The notes under the pieces: generated by a model
Told to the model about the DNA's origin: nothing
Database searches by the model: none
Seen by the model: only the letters and a program-made list of their open reading frames with translations
Assembly (NCBI GenBank): GCA_033060915.1
Contig: CM065381.1
Location: 3,806,001-3,870,000, forward strand
Source of the DNA: Euryodendron excelsum
Lineage: Eukaryota; Streptophyta; Magnoliopsida; Ericales; Pentaphylacaceae
Direction: 5' to 3'
Length of the DNA stretch: 64,000 nt
Part shown: piece by piece, positions 44,762-55,889 of the stretch
Layout of the letters: every line of letters begins with the position of its first letter
Position numbering within the stretch: position 1 is the first letter of the stretch
Position numbers and translations under genes: made by a program

Positions 44762-45884
44762 TTGTTTAAGTATTGTCCGGACCAAATCATTCGCCAGTGT
44801 GTCCCAAATCATGAATTTCAACAAGTAATAGAGTTTTGTCACTCTCATGCTTGTGGAGGACACTTCTCCTCCAAGAAAACCACGGCCAAAATTTTACAAT
44901 ATGGGCTTTATTGGCCCACCATGTTCAAGGATGTACATACTTTTTGTCTTGCTTGCGATAGGTGCCAACGGTTAGGAACACTTTCTAAGAGGCACATGAT
45001 GCCTCCTCACCCCATCACTATTTTGAAAATATTTGATTGTTGGGGGATTGATTTCATGGGACCGTTTCCTAACTCGTGTGGGTACCTTTTTATTTTTGTT
45101 GCGGTAGATTATGTCTCTAAGTGGGTGGAAGCAATTGCCACCCGAAGCAATGACCACCAAGTGGTCTTGCGATTTTTGAAAGAGAACATTTTTTTGTAGG
45201 TATGGTATGCCTTGAGCCGTGATAAGTGATGGCGGTTCGCATTTTTGTAACAAGCCATTTGCGTCTTTAATGCGTAAGTATGGAGTGGTCCATAAGGTTG
45301 GATTACCATACCATCCTCAAACGCAAGGGCAAGTAGAGTTGGCCAATCGGGAAATCAAGCGCATTCTTGAGAAAATCGTCAATCCAAATAGGAAAGATTG
45401 GTCTCTTAGATTGACCGATGGGTTATGGGCATACCGCACGGGCTATAAAACCATTCTTGGAGCATCACTCTACAGACTTATGTACGGGAAGGCCTGTCAT
45501 CTTCCCGTCGAAATTGAGCATAAAGTATATTGGGCGATTCGTCAATGTAATGAGGACATTGATGTTGCGGGTACCCACCGCAAACTCCAACTCAATGAGT
45601 TAGATGAACTCCGCAATGATGCCTTTGAAAATGCAAAAATTGCTAAGGCCCGGATGAAACACTTTCATGACCAACATATCATTCAAAAAACTTTCAAAGT
45701 TGGCCAAAAAGTGTTATTGTATGATTCATGCTTGCATCTATTTCTGGGCAAATTGCAGAGTAAGTGGGTCGGGCCATACCTTATGAAAGAAGTTTTTCCC
45801 CATGGAGCCATTGAGGTGCAAAATAATGGCTCAGCATTTAAGGTGAATGGTCAGCGGCTAAAGCCGTATTTTGAGTCGTTCTAA
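44762..45884 (+). pseudogene. Athila pol: integrase
   Basis: The HHCC finger reads [14 protein letters not shown] and CDRCQRLG. The core has GIDFMGPFP (first Asp), then a frameshift near 45199-45219, [13 protein letters not shown] (second Asp) and [20 protein letters not shown] (Glu). The C-terminal part ([31 protein letters not shown]) ends at 45884. All three catalytic acids are present, but the frame is broken once in the core. Confidence 0.9.
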
Positions 45885-46116
45885 GGGGAGTTGGATTGTG
45901 TGAATCTCATTAATCCACAGTCCTTTGAGTGACATTAGATTGTCGTGTTTTATAGTTTAGGAGTAGTTCTTTTGTTTTCCTTTTTATAGGTTTCTTTCTC
46001 TTTTCTTTTTGGTAGTTAATTGTGTACATTTGTATTCCCGAGGGTCCCGCCCACCCCGTTGTTCTTTTTCTCGTCCATTTTCCTCATGCCTTGAGTTCAT
46101 GGCATGATTCCAGTTT

Positions 46117-46142
46117 GGGGGGGGGGGGGGGGGGGGGGGGGG
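46117..46142 (+). repeat. Run of 26 G, PPT-like, downstream of pol
   Basis: TTCCAGTTT precedes 26 consecutive G. The position after pol, and the resemblance to the TTAGTTGGGGGG tract before the 3' LTR (49541-49551), suggest an expanded internal polypurine tract. The exact length may be affected by assembly or sequencing error. Confidence 0.6.
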
Positions 46143-46164
46143 AACCATTTGCATGTTACTGTGG

Positions 46165-46442
46165 AAAATTCTAAAAATTTCTACAGAACTTCAGAGAGGC
46201 TGTATTTGCGATCGATCGGTAGGCCAAACCAATTGATCGGCCGATCGATCGTGTACGTTGCAATCGATCGGGCGATCGAACGGTGAAGACTAGCGATCGA
46301 TTGGACTTATTACTGCACCGATCGAAAGGAAGCGGTATCGATCGATCGGTCGTTCGATCGGTGGCGCTCCATTTCGATCGGTTCGCGAGGCGATCGATCA
46401 GTTTAAGAGCCGATCAATCAGTGACAGAGTTGTCTATAAAAA
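46165..46442 (+). promoter_or_regulatory. Internal LTR-promoter-like module before Athila ORF3
   Basis: This segment repeats the plan of the LTR U3: ACTTCAGAGAGGCTG, TTGCGATCGATCGGT, many CGATCG sites and GTCGTTCGATCGGTGGCG, then CTATAAAAACCC (TATA at 46435-46442). The LTR has ACTTCAGAGGGGTCGG, TTGCGATCGATCGAG, GTCGTTCGATCGGTGACG and AGTATAAAAGC in the same order. It lies 210 bp before the start of ORF3 and could drive a separate ORF3 transcript. Whether it is a true LTR relic or a convergent repeat is not settled. Confidence 0.6.
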
Positions 46443-46653
46443 CCCACTGTTTCACTGTTCATTCTCATTCGCTCGCGAGTGTTTGAGAGTTTCGAGAGTC
46501 TTTTCACATATTGGAGCAGTGAGGCCCTGCCAGCTCACTTTGGTGGACTTTGCCTCGCCTTTTCACAGTTTTCTGTGCTTCGAGAGGTATTCCTTCCGCC
46601 GATCTTTGTCTATTCTTTTCATTTCCAACTGTACTTAGCTTAGTTAGAGAGCT

Positions 46654-47949
46654 ATGGTCGAGACTAAGAGTACTGAGAGTACAGCTGGGGCGAGTACTTC
46701 TCAAACTTTGGCTCTGTTTCAGCAGCTCCAGCGAGAGCATGCTACAAGGGAGAGAGAGGGAGAGTATGATACTACTCGTTTCCGAGGGAGAGATCAGGAG
46801 CGAGAGTTTGGACGAGTGTGGAGCGCCCGTAAGGTAGTAGTGGAGAGGCATTGGACCGTGAGTCAGTTTGATGGTGAGCCATATGGTTGGCTTAAGCCAT
46901 TGACCGATCGCCAGTGATTGGGGTTAGCTTCCTTTAGAGGCCAGTACTCAGCCACCCTCGTGGCAGAGTTCATGGCTAACATTTCATCGGACCCTGTTAG
47001 TGGCGACAAACATATTATTCGCTCTTGGGTTCGGGGTAGGGATGTTGTTATCACCCCAGATTCTTTTGCTGAGCAATTTGGTATACCGAGGGTTGCTAAC
47101 CCTCAGTTCTCTTATGATGGGGAGCATCCACCATCTCATGAAGAGATGTGCGCCGATATTTTAGCACCGAGAGAGTCTTGGACCGCTTCCCAGATCAGGA
47201 TAAGGCAGCTTGCCCCCAGATACCACCTGTTGTTCCTTTGGACATGCTATTTGATCTTTCCACTGGGGAGGACGGTGGAGTGCAGTAGGATGCGGGGGCA
47301 GTTGATGTGGGCTATTGGCACGGGCAGGACTATTGACTTGCCCCACTTTATGTATATGGCATTGTGGGCTGCGACTCAGGTTACTACTCCCCAGTCCAGC
47401 ATCCCCTTTGGTTGCTTTTTGACAGTGAGGATTAGGGCGGCTGGGGTTAGTGTTGCAGATGTTGTGCTGCTTTCCTCCTCGACTGACATAGACTGGAAGA
47501 CAGAGAAGAGCGCGGCAGGGCAGTTGACGAAGAAGGGGGGATCAGCTAGTTCGACTCACTCATCTTCTCAGCAGCCGCTTTCTCAGACTCAGGAGGAGAC
47601 CCAGTCAGGGGAACAACGACATGATCAGACAGGGCAGCCAGCGGAGCCCTAGGCTCAGGCTCAGGCTCAAGCTCAGGAGGAGCCAACTCAGGGTACGTTA
47701 CTTCAGACTTTGGCAGCCATCCAGGAGCAGCTGACCACTCAGCAGACAGAGCGCCAGCAGTAGCAGGCCGACATTATGGCTAGATTAGATCTCCAGGACA
47801 CTGCCATTGCTGCACTTCAGGGTCAGCTGACTAACATTTAGCAGCAGCAGCAGACATAGTCCACTCGACTCCAAGAGATTATCCAGCACCTTGGCCAGCC
47901 TCCTCCGGATGATGATAGGGACTTCTTTTCGGATCTCCAGTTAGATTAG
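46654..47949 (+). pseudogene. Athila third ORF (putative plant transposon protein)
   Basis: The frame begins MVETKSTESTAGASTSQTLA and passes one TGA at 46916-46918. It continues with LVAEFMANISSDP, SWVRGRDVVITPDSFAEQFG, a Trp/Tyr-rich helical part (YHLLFLWTCYLIFPLGRTVE) and a Gln-rich coiled-coil tail. The domain resembles the 'putative plant transposon protein' family often found after pol in Athila relatives. It occupies the place called env-like in some members, but I see no signal peptide or clear membrane anchor. Four TAG stops in the tail (47651-47860) fit CAG-to-TAG changes. The gene is broken. Confidence 0.7.
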
Positions 47950-49540
47950 ATGCATTGTGCACTTCATAGCATTTCATTTCATATGATGTATCTAAATCTT
48001 TTTTATTATAGTGGATGTATTTATTTTTGAGCTGTTTGTATAGTGATCTTTCCTATTGTGCCATATCCCTTTTTGTATACATTTATTGTATTCTTTTGTC
48101 TATTCCGGGTATATTTTGGCATTTCAGTTACAGGTATACTTTTTGATTGATATCCATATCGCATGTATTGTTCCGACCGAGGTAATGGGTATTGTATGGT
48201 ATTCGTATCGCTCTTTTCTATAACTTGACACGTTAGCTATGTCCTTAATTGTTGATATCATTTCTTTTTGGATTTTTGTGATGGAGGTGTCAAGGTTGTT
48301 TCAAACAAGTACCATACCATGTTTTTTATTAAATTTGAGTTGATGATTAACCCACCTTAGAGATTATGATACATCATAAGTTTTTGACATAAAATCATTA
48401 TAAGAGACAATTCACATTGTTGCGCACTAACATGTTATGTGATGTCTTGTGTTTCATTCTTATGTATGCATGTCCTTATAAGGTGGAGATCTTTACCGTG
48501 TGAGGTTTAGAGCCTATTTATCGCCTTTGAAGAGTGAATCACATTTATTCAAGATTATTTTTGTTGGTCCTCATTCATTGAATAGCTTTATTATATTTGA
48601 TTTTGGTTTATATGTTCGAGTGTTAGATAGATTTATTGACCCCTTATACACTTTTGAAATTTTGATTTGTTGTATTCTTCGGATTCTAAACGCATAGGCC
48701 ATTTCATTTCATTGAGTCATTTCATGTGTATTTTTCTTCTTCTTAATGTTCATATGCATGTGCATAAGTTTAAAAATTGTCAATGCCAATAGATGCATTG
48801 CTCTTATATTTGTAAAGTTGGAAGTGTATGGAGTTGAAGAGTAAAGAAAATATATATAGAGAGAAAGGGATGAAAAGGTGTACCCTAAAAAAAAAAAAAT
48901 CAAATACAAAAGAAGTGAGGTCAAGAAAGATTGCAAAAGTGATTCAAAAGATTGGAAGTGCGAAAGTGAATATCATTGATCATCATGTGTAATACGCATG
49001 CATATGTTGAAACCTTTTACCACTTTCTATCCTCGTACATAGCTCTTCTTTCATTCATCACCCTTATGGCTTGGATATCTGAAGATACATGAATCTTTAA
49101 TTCAATTGTGTATAAGGCATTAATGTCAATTTTCTAGATTATGCTTAAGCTGTGAATATTCCTTCATGAAGCTATGCCAAGTCGATACACTTACAATTTA
49201 TTCGTTTTTGGTTTCGGAATTGCTCTACTTGCATGGTTTATACATTTACTCGTTAAAAGAGCTTTCCATTGAGGGACCATGAGTGTTCATGTTCAAAGTT
49301 GAGTGTATGCCTTATGAGACTTGGATCGAAGCATCAAGGACGTAATTGTACGAGTTTTGAATCATTAGGGTCATATGTCATTAGTAGGATGCGTCAATGT
49401 GTTTTATTTCTTTCATGCTTTATGCCTTTGCCTTGCGATGGTTCACAACCTAGGTGGATGGAGATTTGACTTGAATAAGGTTAATACATGTGTATATTTT
49501 TGTTTTTCCCCTCATACTTTGATAGGGACTATCAAAGGCT
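47950..49540 (+). other. Athila 3' non-coding region
   Basis: About 1.6 kb between ORF3 and the polypurine tract. It is AT-rich, with short ORFs only (up to 75 codons) in conflicting frames. Long 3' leaders of this sort are usual in Athila elements. No repeat array like that of the Tat element was seen. Confidence 0.55.
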
Positions 49541-49554
49541 TAGTTGGGGGGTGT
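49541..49554 (+). promoter_or_regulatory. Polypurine tract of the Athila element
   Basis: TAGTTGGGGGGTGT lies directly before the 3' LTR (TGATTACTC, from 49555). The position and G-run fit a plus-strand primer. Confidence 0.65.
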
Positions 49555-51041
49555 TGATTACTCTTAGAAATAGGAATCTCTAGGCTTAAATTGTTAGTTG
49601 ATTAGTTGAATTTTAGTGTTAATTTAGTATTTTAACTCCTAAAATGCATTAAAACTCTTTTTGTGTACTTCTTACAGGAATTGGGGCTTAAACCAAGGCA
49701 AATGGGCAAATATGAGGATGACTGATCGATCGACCGATCGATTGCCCGATCGAACGGTCCACGGGACGTTCGATCGGCCGTTTGATCGGTGATCTTGCGA
49801 TCGATCGGTGATTCTCTGTTCGACCTTCTGCAGCAAACTTCAGAGAGGGCGTTTTCCGATCGATCGGTGACATTGGAATTTCCTTAACAGACTATACAGA
49901 AGCATACTTAAGAGGGGTCGGTTTTGCGATCGATCGGGCGTTCGATCGCCTGGACCGTTCGATCGGTCGCCTACCGATTGATCGGTGTGTACAGACTCTG
50001 TTTTTTTGCAGAGTATAAAAGCTGTATATACGGGACAAAGTGATTGTTAGGGTTTTTTCTGCAGAATTGGACAGAGGAGGAGCTTCAAAAAGGGGTCTTT
50101 TGTTATTTTGTAAGGTTTTTAGTTAGATTTACTTTAATGTTTTGTATTGTTGTCATTTATTGCTTTTGGATCATTGTAAATGAATGCTTGATATATATAT
50201 GAAGTGAATGTTTTCTACTCTTTCTAGCCATTTTCTCTCATTTTTTTGCCATTTTCCCTCACTTTCTTAGTAACCAAACACTAGTTCTATATAGTTTAAT
50301 GGTAGATTTGTCTTCTTTTATGCTCTTTGACATGGATTTTAGTAGCTAAACATCCTTTGGATGTGGTTGTGAAGATCCACCAAGGATCTTCAAAGGGTTG
50401 AAAATGGGTTGTATAAACTTTAAAGTCATATCCTTAAAATTCTATGGTTTCATTTGATTTAGCATAAGATTCATTAGAAAAACTTAGATTCATAACCCCT
50501 TGGCAATATTTATGCACAAATCAATATTCGGTATAGGTATTGCACATGTCTAAGGTTTGATTCTAAGGTGCCAATTATAGATTTCCTCTTTATGCTCAAT
50601 CAAACAAAAACCCACATTTTTATAGTCGACATTTTCCGAATCAAGAATCCAATGTGTGATTCTTGATTTGAGTTATAAACCTCTCATTGGAAACCTTTGT
50701 TGTGAATTGGTGGATCGAAACAACCATGTCCATGCTTTTCTCTTAAATTACACAAAATTAGATTTTATTGCCTTCATTAGTCATTAAGTTATTGCATTAA
50801 GTATTGAACCACCATCATCCCAAAACTAACATATTTTCGGTCTCTTTTATGTTAGGAAAAGAAAAGAATTTTCATTTGCAATCCATCAAGATAAGTGCCC
50901 GTGCTAGTTGAGCTTTGTTGCTATATTTGCAGAATTCCCTTGGAAGAAAACGACACCGGATCTTTCAGTTTTTACTACATGCACAACTTCCGTACTCTTG
51001 CTGAGTGACTCCAGTTGTAAAGCACATCTGAAGGCGTGTCA
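49555..51041 (+). repeat. 3' LTR of the Athila element
   Basis: This 1487-bp copy of the LTR starts TGATTACTCTTAG and ends GGCGTGTCA, followed by ATTAT (51042-51046) and the resumed copia protease. It has the CGATCG-rich U3 (49724-49985) with a short deletion relative to the 5' LTR, and a TATA at 50014-50020. It lacks the solo LTR found in the 5' copy. Confidence 0.94.
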
Positions 51042-51332
51042 ATTATAGACAGTGGAGCATCTGATCATACGTCTAACGAACCCTTAACTTTTACTAAGCC
51101 ATATGTCACTGGTCAACTCAATCCAGTTCATTTGCCAATAGGTGATGTTGTTCCAATCTCTCCTAGTGGCACTTTCCATTTATCTCCATCTCTTACTCTT
51201 CATAATGTACTCTTTATTCCTGATTTTAAATTTAATCTCTTGTCCATCAGCAAAATTACCAAATCTTTTGAACTGTGTCCCTATTTTTTTTCTCCACTTT
51301 TTGTATTTTCCAGGAACTATCCAATGTCTTAA
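51042..51332 (+). pseudogene. Copia protease, resumed
   Basis: After one ATTAT the frame reads IIDSGASDHTSNEPLTFTKP, the copia aspartic protease active site. It continues with LHNVLFIPDFKFNLLSISKI, the end of the protease domain. A deletion or rearrangement follows: the pre-integrase finger and most of the integrase core are missing before 51340. Confidence 0.88.
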
Positions 51333-51339
51333 AAATTCC

Positions 51340-52020
51340 TTTGCCGTGGTCCAAATCCAATTTCAATGCAAAATTCGTCATATCCACACCAATAACGGCC
51401 AATAATTTTTGTATCATCAGACTCAAAAAATTTCATGAAAATGGCATCCTAAATGAAAGGACTTGCCTTGATACACCCCAACAAAATGGTGTGGCTGAAT
51501 GTAAGCATCGGCGCCTTCTTAATGTTGCTTGATGCCTACGTTTTTAAGTCAATCTTCCTATTAGTTTCTAGGCGAATGCATCCTTCATGTCACCTATTTA
51601 ATTAATCACACCCGTTTGCCTAGCTTTGATCACATTATTTTCTATGAACGTCTTTTTAATAAATCACCTCAATATGATCATTTACGTGTTTTTGGGTGTC
51701 TATGTTATGCTCAAAGCTTACGATATCATAGGGAAAATTTTCAAGCTAGAACCACTCCCTGCATATTTCTTGGGTATCGCATGTTTAATTTAGAGACCAA
51801 GAAACTCTTTATTTCTCGTGATGTTACCTTTCTTAAACATGTGTTCCCCTTTTATAATACTATTCCTCAATCCCCTATTCAAACCGTCATTCCGCAACCC
51901 ATTTTAGAAATACCTGTTGAATCCTTTTCTACGAATATTGTCCCCCTTTTGCTTCCTCTTATTGATAAAACCCCTTTGTCCCTACCCCTGTTCCCTCCAG
52001 TTGACCGCGGTGCCACATCA
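51340..52020 (+). pseudogene. Copia integrase, C-terminal half
   Basis: The remnant shows FHENGIL, then TPQQNGVAECKHRRLLNVA (catalytic Glu region, with Arg changed to Cys), and in the frame 51616-52029 DHLRVFGCLCYAQ, TPCIFLGY and LFISRDVTFLKHVFPF. Several stops include a TAG at a position where the family has Trp. It lacks the zinc finger and the first catalytic Asp. Confidence 0.82.
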
Positions 52021-52122
52021 CTCGTCTAACTTATCTTCAAGACTACATTTGTTCCATTTTGCCTTCTGAGTCCATTACGCCTTCCTCCACTTCCCAGCAT
52101 TCGCAATGTACAAACCATCTTC

Positions 52123-53360
52123 TTGTTAATTTTTTCTCAAATCATCACTACTCTCCTTAACATTTTGCTTCTCTCTTCTTTGTCTAACAATGTTGATCCA
52201 ATTAGCTATTCTCAAGCTATTCAACATCATCATTGGTGTGATGCTATGGGTTCTGAGATCCAGGCTTTAGAGGACAACCACACCTGGAATCTTCAATCCC
52301 TTCCCTCTGGTAAGAAACCCATTGGTTGTAAATGGGTTTTCAAAACCAAATTTCGTGCAGATGGATCCATTGAAAGGCATAAGGCTCTTCTAGTGGCCAA
52401 GGGTTACACTTAAGTTGAAGGTCTTGACTATCACAATACCTTTGCCCTGGTTGCCAAACTTCTGACAGTTCGTTGTGTTTTAGCTTTTGCTGCAGCTCGC
52501 CATTGGTACATTCACTAGTTAGACGTGAACAATGCATTTCTTCATGGCAACCTTGATGAGGAGGTCTACATGACTCCTCCACCTGGGTCATAAGGGGGAG
52601 ACTCGAGTATGCCGTCTCCATAAGTCTATCTATGGATTGAAACAAGCTTCTCGCAACTAGTATTCTAAACTTTCGTCCGTTCTTCTTTCTGCGGGTTTCA
52701 CCAAATTGTTTACTCGATCTCACAGCAAGTCGTTTATTGCTATTCTTGTATATGTTGATGATAGTTTGTTGACAGGCAATGATCTTACTACTCTCACTGA
52801 TGTCAAAGTTTTCTTAGCTGACCACTTCAAGGTCAAAGATCTTGGCACCCTTAAATATTTTCTTGGCTTGGAAGTTGCTCGATCCCCATCTGGTATTTTT
52901 CTGAATGAACGAAACTACATTATGGACATCCTTTCTAACACTGGCATTTTGGGATCTCGTCCTGCTTTCTTTTCTATGGAATAAAATCTGAAATTAACTC
53001 CTGATGATGGTGAACCTCTCTCGAATCCTAGTCTCTATCGTCAACTTATTGGTCGCCTCATCTACTTAACCATCACACGGCCTAATATTGTAATTCCAGG
53101 TAATATTCTTAATCAATTCATGTAGCAGCCTCGACAACCTCATTATCAAGCTGCTCTTCATGTTCTTCACTATCTTAAGGCTTCCCCAGGCCATGGTATC
53201 TTTTTCCCTTCCACTTGCAGTTTTCAAATCTCTGCCTATTTAGACTCTGATTGGGTAGTTGTCCCACCACTGGCCGCTCGACTACTGCTTTCTTTATCAA
53301 ACTTGGCGAGAGTTCTGTATCTTGGCGTACAAAGAAACAATTGGTTGTCTCTCAAATACT
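52123..53360 (+). pseudogene. Copia reverse transcriptase and RNase H (truncated)
   Basis: RT begins with ISYSQAIQHHHWCDAMGSE and KPIGCKWVFKTKFRADGSIE, then LDVNNAFLHGNLDEEVYM and AILVYVDDSLLTGNDL (catalytic YVDD). It continues with FKVKDLGTLKYFLGLEVARS and LYRQLIGRLIYLTITRPNI. RNase H starts with ISAYLDSDW and ends abruptly near 53360. Stops and shifts occur throughout. The missing end includes the catalytic Glu and last Asp of RNase H and the whole 3' LTR. Confidence 0.87.
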
Positions 53361-54146
53361 AGTAAAACAAAAAAATTTCTCCTTATAGAAGGGGGTTGAT
53401 GGCATGATTGTACATGTAAAATGGAAAAATGAGTCGGTCTCTGGACAACGCTTCAAAAACACTCATTTCATATCTGAGAAGAAGAAAAAATTAGATTTTT
53501 CGCTCTCAAAATCTAAACAAGTACATCTAAAATGACAATCAAACAGTAGCTTAGGTTGCATATGTCATGGAAGATTATATATCTGTCCAATGCAATTATA
53601 TATCTGTCCATGAACATTTGACTGATTCTTTAAACTAACATCAGCCAATTGTAAGAGATAACTTAAGGCATAACTCTTGCTAGCATTATAAGCACACAAT
53701 TTAACATTGTAAGCATGTACAGTTGCTTGATAACTCTTGCTAGCATAATTACTTCAATAACCGTTTTGCCACCTACGTAGTTCAAACCATGCACCACAAT
53801 TATAGAGCCTTTTTATTGATTTCTTCCTCCTATCTATTAACAAGGAACATTCAAAGGCATATTCATTTTAACTTATCAAAACAAAACAAAAGGGTATGAT
53901 TTTTTTAGGTTTAATTTTTGTGTTACATACATTCAACTCACTCTAGGTCGGCTATTGTATCAGAGGGTACCATAAATTGCCAATTTTAATTTCTTATTTT
54001 TTGTGTAAGTGAATTTGCTACGGTAGAGTCACCTGCAACTCATTATCTATCTCAATCGTGACTCATTTGAATTTTCTTTTGTTTTTTTTGTTTTTTGTTG
54101 GTGGGGGTGGGGGGTGGTGTTCATAAATACTAGCTGGCTTTTTTCT
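53361..54146. other. Intergenic, no gene seen
   Basis: AT-rich DNA following the broken end of the copia element. TAACTCTTGCTAGCAT is repeated at about 53668 and 53730. A G/T-rich stretch (GGTGGGGGTGGGGGG) lies at 54100. No ORF or element end was recognised. Confidence 0.4.
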
Positions 54147-54300
54147 TTATAAGGTTTGATAAATACTTGACACCAACTTGTCCGGTTCCTTTCTCCACAT
54201 GTAGCTCCCCATTTGAGGTCTTCTCCTTTCTGCTATAGCGTTCATAACTGCCACTCTGCTTATCCTCGTGCCTGATCCTTGCAGTCCTCTTGGTTTAATT
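54147..54300 (-). pseudogene. Fragment of the unit gene (second copy)
   Basis: On the minus strand this encodes a stretch resembling the product of 55293-55889: RIRHEDKQSGSYERY, then GELHVEKGTGQVGVKY, against RVRYEDKQSGPNGRY and GEVHVE-stop-GTGQVGVKD. It carries Lys where the other copy has the stop, so Lys (AAG) is probably ancestral. The similarity ends on both sides, and the following sequence resembles the upstream end of the unit (59290), so this is a remnant of another unit. Confidence 0.65.
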
Positions 54301-55292
54301 GAGACAATTTTCCAATTGCATATAGGTAAATGTAAATGAAGTATGTTAATTAAGCTTATAAAAATTTTCAAAGGTTAATTAAATTTTGCACCCCTATAAA
54401 TTACACTAAATCTCACTTCATCAGACTTCCATTTTTATTTATAATAACTAAACCTTATATTTTAATGTTCTGTAATGTCACCATTCTTCTAATTTTTGTT
54501 TGAATGACAAAAAAATTTTCATTTGACAACAACATAGTTTTTTCAAGGGGCCAAGATAAAAACACTTTTATTTGAGGCCAAATTACATTACGCAGATCAT
54601 AAAAGTGAGCTATCAGTTATAGATTATTAGGGCAATGGGTAAAATTTTACATCTTTCCCTTTAAAAAGCCCACACATGGTTACCATTCTGCTACGTTATT
54701 CGTGAATCATTACATTACCTTTCTGCTACATATTCATGGAGGATTCTATACTAACAAAATTTTTGTATAAAAAAAACTTCACAAAAATGATGTGATAATG
54801 TCATTTTTAAAGTAATGGAATTCTGATTTGAAATGACAAACTAAAAAACTACTACATCATCCAGTATGAAAATTGGTTCTTCATTCATAATTCTTTTCTT
54901 TACTTTTTTTTATTCAAGGGCATAGAAAAATTGCTCTTCAGTCGTAATTCTTTTCTTTATTTATTTTGATACAAGGCAATAGAAAAATTTACCAAATGAA
55001 TGAATCTAAAGCGCCTCAGCCAGACGAATACTCATGAATTCGAGTGCCTTCACGGGAGGCGGTGATCTATTGATCATATAATTTCAAGAAGTTCGGGAAG
55101 GTGGTGCCAAGAGTTTAAGATCATCCAATCAAGCACAAGTCCAATTTTTTAAACCACAATATCCACTAGCTATTAGAAAGACTTGAGCAGTACATGTAGA
55201 AAGCATCAACCATTTTCAAAGATTCAACATTAGAAAATGCCACCAAACTGTAATAGGCATTCAACTTCTACAACTGAAGAACAGAAAAATAT
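54301..55292. other. Intergenic, no gene seen
   Basis: AT-rich DNA with similarity at its left end to the far upstream part of the unit (GTAAATGAAGTATGTTAA against 59300-59330). The rest has no recognisable feature. AATTCTTTTCTTTA is repeated at 54888 and 54946. Confidence 0.4.
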
Positions 55293-55889
55293 TTACAAGG
55301 AACTACCACACTCAAAGCAAACAAAAAAGCCCAGAAAGGACTTAGCCAACTCCACATTATTACCAAGGACGATGTCAACAACATGAGACTCGTGCCCTAA
55401 TAATAATCCTGATGGTTGCAATCGGCATAGCCAGAGACACTCGTAGGTGCCATCATTCCCGTAATCATGGTAGCCTTCATACTGGGTTTCGTTTTTTATC
55501 AGACCATTGTTGCTGTTGCTGGTCTTACCATATTTGACATCAAGAAACCTCTCTTCAGTGTGGTATTCAGTATAGCCACTTTTGTTACCAATCCTGATGG
55601 TCGAGCTCTTTGTGAACTCATCCTTCACACCAACTTGTCCTGTTCCCTACTCCACATGTACCTCACCACTTGAAAGTTTCTCCTTTCCGGTGTAGCGTCC
55701 ATTGGGGCCGCTCTGTTTATCCTCGTACCTGACCCTTGTTGTCTTTCCGTAGGCCTGAGATTGGTCTACTGGCCCTTTTGCCAATGTGCCAGACTTGTAA
55801 CTAGATTTAGATACAGGTATGGTCGTTGCTTTTGCGGAAGAGTTGTAAGGAGTTACCTGCTTTGAACCTTTGCCCAATCCTTTCCCCAT
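55293..55889 (-). pseudogene. Unit gene, copy B: basic Y/K/G-rich protein with one internal stop
   Basis: An ATG at 55889 opens MGKGLGKGSKQVTPYNSS after a good acceptor (CTTGGCAG, 55900-55907) that would end the leader intron from 57487. The 198-codon frame is interrupted once, by TAG at 55647-55649 (codon 81), where a related fragment at 54147-54300 has AAG. Downstream are DEFTKSSTIRIGNKSGYTEY and HTEERFLDVKYGKTSN. Near the end another frame reads SGYADCNHQDYY before a stop and may be the original C-terminus. I do not recognise the family. It has no signal peptide or membrane segment. With the stop it would make an 80-residue basic peptide; otherwise it is a recent pseudogene. Confidence 0.5.

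Larger units (their letters stand above)
37661..51041 (+). mobile_element. Ty3/gypsy Athila-type retrotransposon, 13.4 kb, nested in copia
   Basis: The LTRs are at 37661-39739 (with a 560-bp insertion) and 49555-51041. The target duplication is ATTAT (37656-37660 and 51042-51046). The PBS matches tRNA-Asp over 13 bases (39745-39757). Gag, protease, RT, RNase H and integrase follow in gypsy order, then a long spacer and a third ORF in sense orientation, as in Athila elements. The 5' LTR begins TA instead of TG, a G-to-A change. Stops and shifts occur in every gene. Without its inserted solo LTR the 5' LTR is about 1.51 kb, against 1.49 kb for the 3' LTR. Confidence 0.94.
35062..53360 (+). mobile_element. 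Old Ty1/copia element, host of nested insertions, 3' end missing
   Basis: Copia gag, protease, integrase, RT and RNase H appear in copia order. They are separated by a solo LTR (35367-36792) and a full Athila element (37661-51041). Both interruptions join perfectly once the insert and one target duplication are ignored. The RNase H frame ends abruptly near 53360 (after WRTKKQLVVSQ), and no 3' LTR follows, so the end was deleted. Every remaining domain has stops. It is the oldest layer of this nested cluster. Confidence 0.85.

Noticed and set aside
46117..46142. G26 as an assembly gap or artefact
   Set aside because: Not fully excluded, but flanks are continuous, and a shorter G-tract at this place is expected in such elements, so it was kept as a feature with a caution on length.
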